NCBI RefSeq assembly: GCF_904063055.1
Contig: NZ_CAJFCN010000008.1
Coordinates: forward strand, 62,001-126,000
DNA length: 64,000 nt
Direction: 5' to 3'
Source: Pseudomonas paracarnis
GTDB taxonomy: Bacteria; Pseudomonadota; Gammaproteobacteria; Pseudomonadales; Pseudomonadaceae
Every line of letters begins with the position of its first letter. Position 1 is the stretch's first letter. Positions 62,678-64,000 of this stretch are shown here, piece by piece. Position numbers and translations under genes: made by a program. The notes under the pieces are model-generated. The model did not search any database and was not told where the DNA came from. It saw only the letters and a program-made list of their open reading frames with translations.

Positions 62678-63217
62678 ATGGCGATCAAAGAAGGCCTCCG
62701 CCCGGGGGGCCGCAGTGCCCGGGTACAAGAATCCGTCCACAGAGCGGTGCGCGAATTGCTGGAAGCCCATGAGCGTTCCAGTGTCACCGTGCCGATGATT
62801 GCGGCATGTGCAGGCGTCACGCCGTCGACCATTTACCGGCGCTGGGGCGATCTGTCAGTACTGCTCGCCGACGTCGCCCTGGCCCGAATGCGCCCCGATA
62901 CCGAACCGGCCAACACCGGCAGCCTGCGTGGCGACCTGCAAGCCTGGGCCGAGCAATACCTGGATGAGATGAGTTCGGACGTAGGCCGCAACATGATGCG
63001 CGACGTGCAAAGCAGCCCGACGCCAGGGTATTGCGTGAGCATCCTGAGTGGGCAGTTGCAGGTGATTGTTGACCGCTACCCGCAGGAACAGCCACCGAGC
63101 GTTGACCATCTGATCAACCTGCTCGCCGCACCTACGGTGTTTCGTATTCTGTTTTCGGCAGAGCCTTTGGCGGTAGAAGAACTGCATGCCCTGATCGAGC
63201 TGGCACTAAAAAACTGA
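62678..63217 (+). CDS. TetR-family regulator
   Basis: The 179-residue regulator has an N-terminal HTH ERSSVTVPMIAACAGVTPST followed by IYRRWGDLSVLLADVA, and a C-terminal ligand domain of the TetR_C type. ATG 62678 is preferred to an upstream in-frame ATG that would cover the operator. It is divergent from the MFS exporter, which it probably represses. Confidence 0.9.
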   Translation: MAIKEGLRPGGRSARVQESVHRAVRELLEAHERSSVTVPMIAACAGVTPSTIYRRWGDLSVLLADVALARMRPDTEPANTGSLRGDLQAWAEQYLDEMSSDVGRNMMRDVQSSPTPGYCVSILSGQLQVIVDRYPQEQPPSVDHLINLLAAPTVFRILFSAEPLAVEELHALIELALKN

Positions 63218-63238
63218 AGCGCGTGCGCCGACACAAAA

Positions 63239-63325
63239 TGTGGGAGCTGGCTTGCCTGCGATGCAGACACCTCGGTACACCCGTCAAGCGAAGTCGATAC
63301 CATCGCAGGCAAGCCAGCTCCCACA
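63239..63325. repeat. REPIN-type palindrome, copy 2
   Basis: Same TGTGGGAGCTGGCTTGCC arms as copy 1 at 52363, with an altered central loop, between the TetR gene and the ABC permease. Confidence 0.85.
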
Positions 63326-63346
63326 TTTGTTCGGTGTGCATCCAAT

Positions 63347-63375
63347 AAAAAACGGCCTCTGATGAGGCCGTTTTG
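63347..63375. terminator. Bidirectional terminator
   Basis: AACGGCCT-CTGATG-AGGCCGTT with A-run on one side and T-run on the other, between the convergent TetR and ABC-permease genes. Confidence 0.85.
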
Positions 63376-63392
63376 TTATTTCCAATCCCACA

Positions 63393-64000
63393 TCATGTAC
63401 GCATCCCACGTCCGCTCACCAGCAACCGCGCGCAGCCGATATACAAGACGATGGTGGCAACGATCATAAAGGTGATCGCCACACTGATCTTGATATCCGA
63501 CACGCCCAGAATGCCGTAGCGGAAGGCGTTGACCATGTGCAGCACCGGGTTGGCCAGGGACACCGTCTGCCAGAACGGCGGCAGCAAGGTGATGGAGTAA
63601 AACACCCCGCCCAGGTAGGTCAGCGGCGTCAGCACGAAGGTCGGGATGATGGAAATATCATCGAAGTTGCGTGCGAACACGGCGTTGATAAAGCCCAGCA
63701 GCGAGAAGATCGTCGCCGTCAGCACGACCACCAGAATGGTGACCCCCAGGTGATGCACCTGCAGGTGGGTAAAGAACAGCGACAGCAGCGTCACGATCAC
63801 CCCCACCATCAGGCCACGCAACACGCCGCCCAGGGTGTAGCCGATGAGGATGGTGTGCGGTGACACCGGCGAGACCATCAGCTCTTCGATGGAGCGCTGG
63901 AACTTGCTGCCAAAGAAACTCGACACCACGTTGCCGTAGGAGTTGGTGATCACTGACATCATGATCAGGCCCGGCACGATGTACTCCATGTAGGTGAAAC
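63393..64000 (-). CDS. ABC-2 type permease (YadH-like), 5' end outside window
   Basis: About 202 residues of an ABC-2 export permease. The frame is open to the window edge (FTY before MEYIVPGLIMM), so the ATG at 63989 is internal. GLIMMSVITNSYGNVVSSFF, KFQRSIEELMVSPVSP and the late VFYSITLLPPFWQTVSLANP match YadH. The partner ATPase (YadG-like) should lie beyond the right edge. Confidence 0.9.
   Translation of the reverse strand, partial: FTYMEYIVPGLIMMSVITNSYGNVVSSFFGSKFQRSIEELMVSPVSPHTILIGYTLGGVLRGLMVGVIVTLLSLFFTHLQVHHLGVTILVVVLTATIFSLLGFINAVFARNFDDISIIPTFVLTPLTYLGGVFYSITLLPPFWQTVSLANPVLHMVNAFRYGILGVSDIKISVAITFMIVATIVLYIGCARLLVSGRGMRT

Noticed and set aside
1..64000. CRISPR array
   Set aside because: No regularly spaced direct repeats of 25-40 bases with unique spacers were seen; the RTX-gene periodicity is coding.

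Overview
The window is a Pseudomonas chromosome, most likely of the fluorescens group. The evidence is the rdgC neighbourhood, tRNA-Asp and tRNA-Val, REPIN-type palindromes built on TGTGGGAGCTGGCTTGCC, a mini-ykkC (guanidine-II) riboswitch ahead of sugE, and codon use. About 1.0-50.9 kb is an integrative and conjugative element (ICE) of the ICEclc/PFGI-1 family (MOBH relaxase, MPF-G type IV secretion). About 51.0-64 kb is ordinary chromosome with a small type III effector cluster inserted in it. The far left holds the 3' end of a creatinase gene, which may be ICE cargo or flanking chromosome; the left ICE boundary is not visible.

ICE layout. The regulation, partition and replication block (1.0-10.8 kb) holds an AlpA-like regulator, ParA, a small ORF, a ParB-like protein, a DUF2857 protein (the last two resemble the BisD/BisC activator pair of ICEclc), STY4528-, PFL_4669- and DUF3158-family proteins, an SSB and topoisomerase III. 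A cargo segment (10.8-17.7 kb) follows, with an MHYT-GGDEF-EAL c-di-GMP enzyme and a soluble PAS-PAS-MCP protein resembling BdlA. It is bracketed by a decayed IS66 end and a complete IS66-family element. Next come STY4534/DUF3577, RadC and a broken DUF5983-type gene, then the transfer block (20.5-40.1 kb: PilL, lytic transglycosylase, TraD coupling protein, VirB8/TraK/VirB10-like subunits, TraC ATPase, TraU-like and TraG-like proteins). Two insertions interrupt it: an unknown reverse-strand gene at 26.4-27.5 kb, and a small reverse ORF plus an XRE regulator at 35.1-35.8 kb. The right part has ArdC antirestriction, the MobH relaxase, a reverse-strand restriction-modification-like trio (44.8-49.0 kb), and a P4-type integrase next to tRNA-Asp. 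A 3' fragment of tRNA-Pro(GGG) overlaps the end of the integrase gene and is a second attachment-site scar.

Chromosomal part. It holds tRNA-Asp, tRNA-Val, rdgC, a BASS-family transporter, a guanidine-II riboswitch with sugE, an MFS/PlsC fusion, a TDT transporter, an MFS exporter with its divergent TetR regulator, and the edge of an ABC-2 permease. Around sugE sit three paralogous M91-type metalloprotease genes with RTX-like repeats: two complete and one internally deleted. Each has a GGAACG-N15/16-CCACNTA motif ending exactly 37 nt before its start codon, a near-consensus hrp box. They therefore look like HrpL-controlled type III effectors. The first is flanked by two ~60-bp direct repeats that carry the riboswitch stem.

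The points most worth following up are the hrp-box effector cluster, a pair of homologous structured leader RNAs with a compensatory base change (radC-motif-like), the terminator hairpin that includes the Shine-Dalgarno sequence of pilL, the three-gene restriction-modification-like cargo, and the reverse-strand unknown gene inside the transfer operon.
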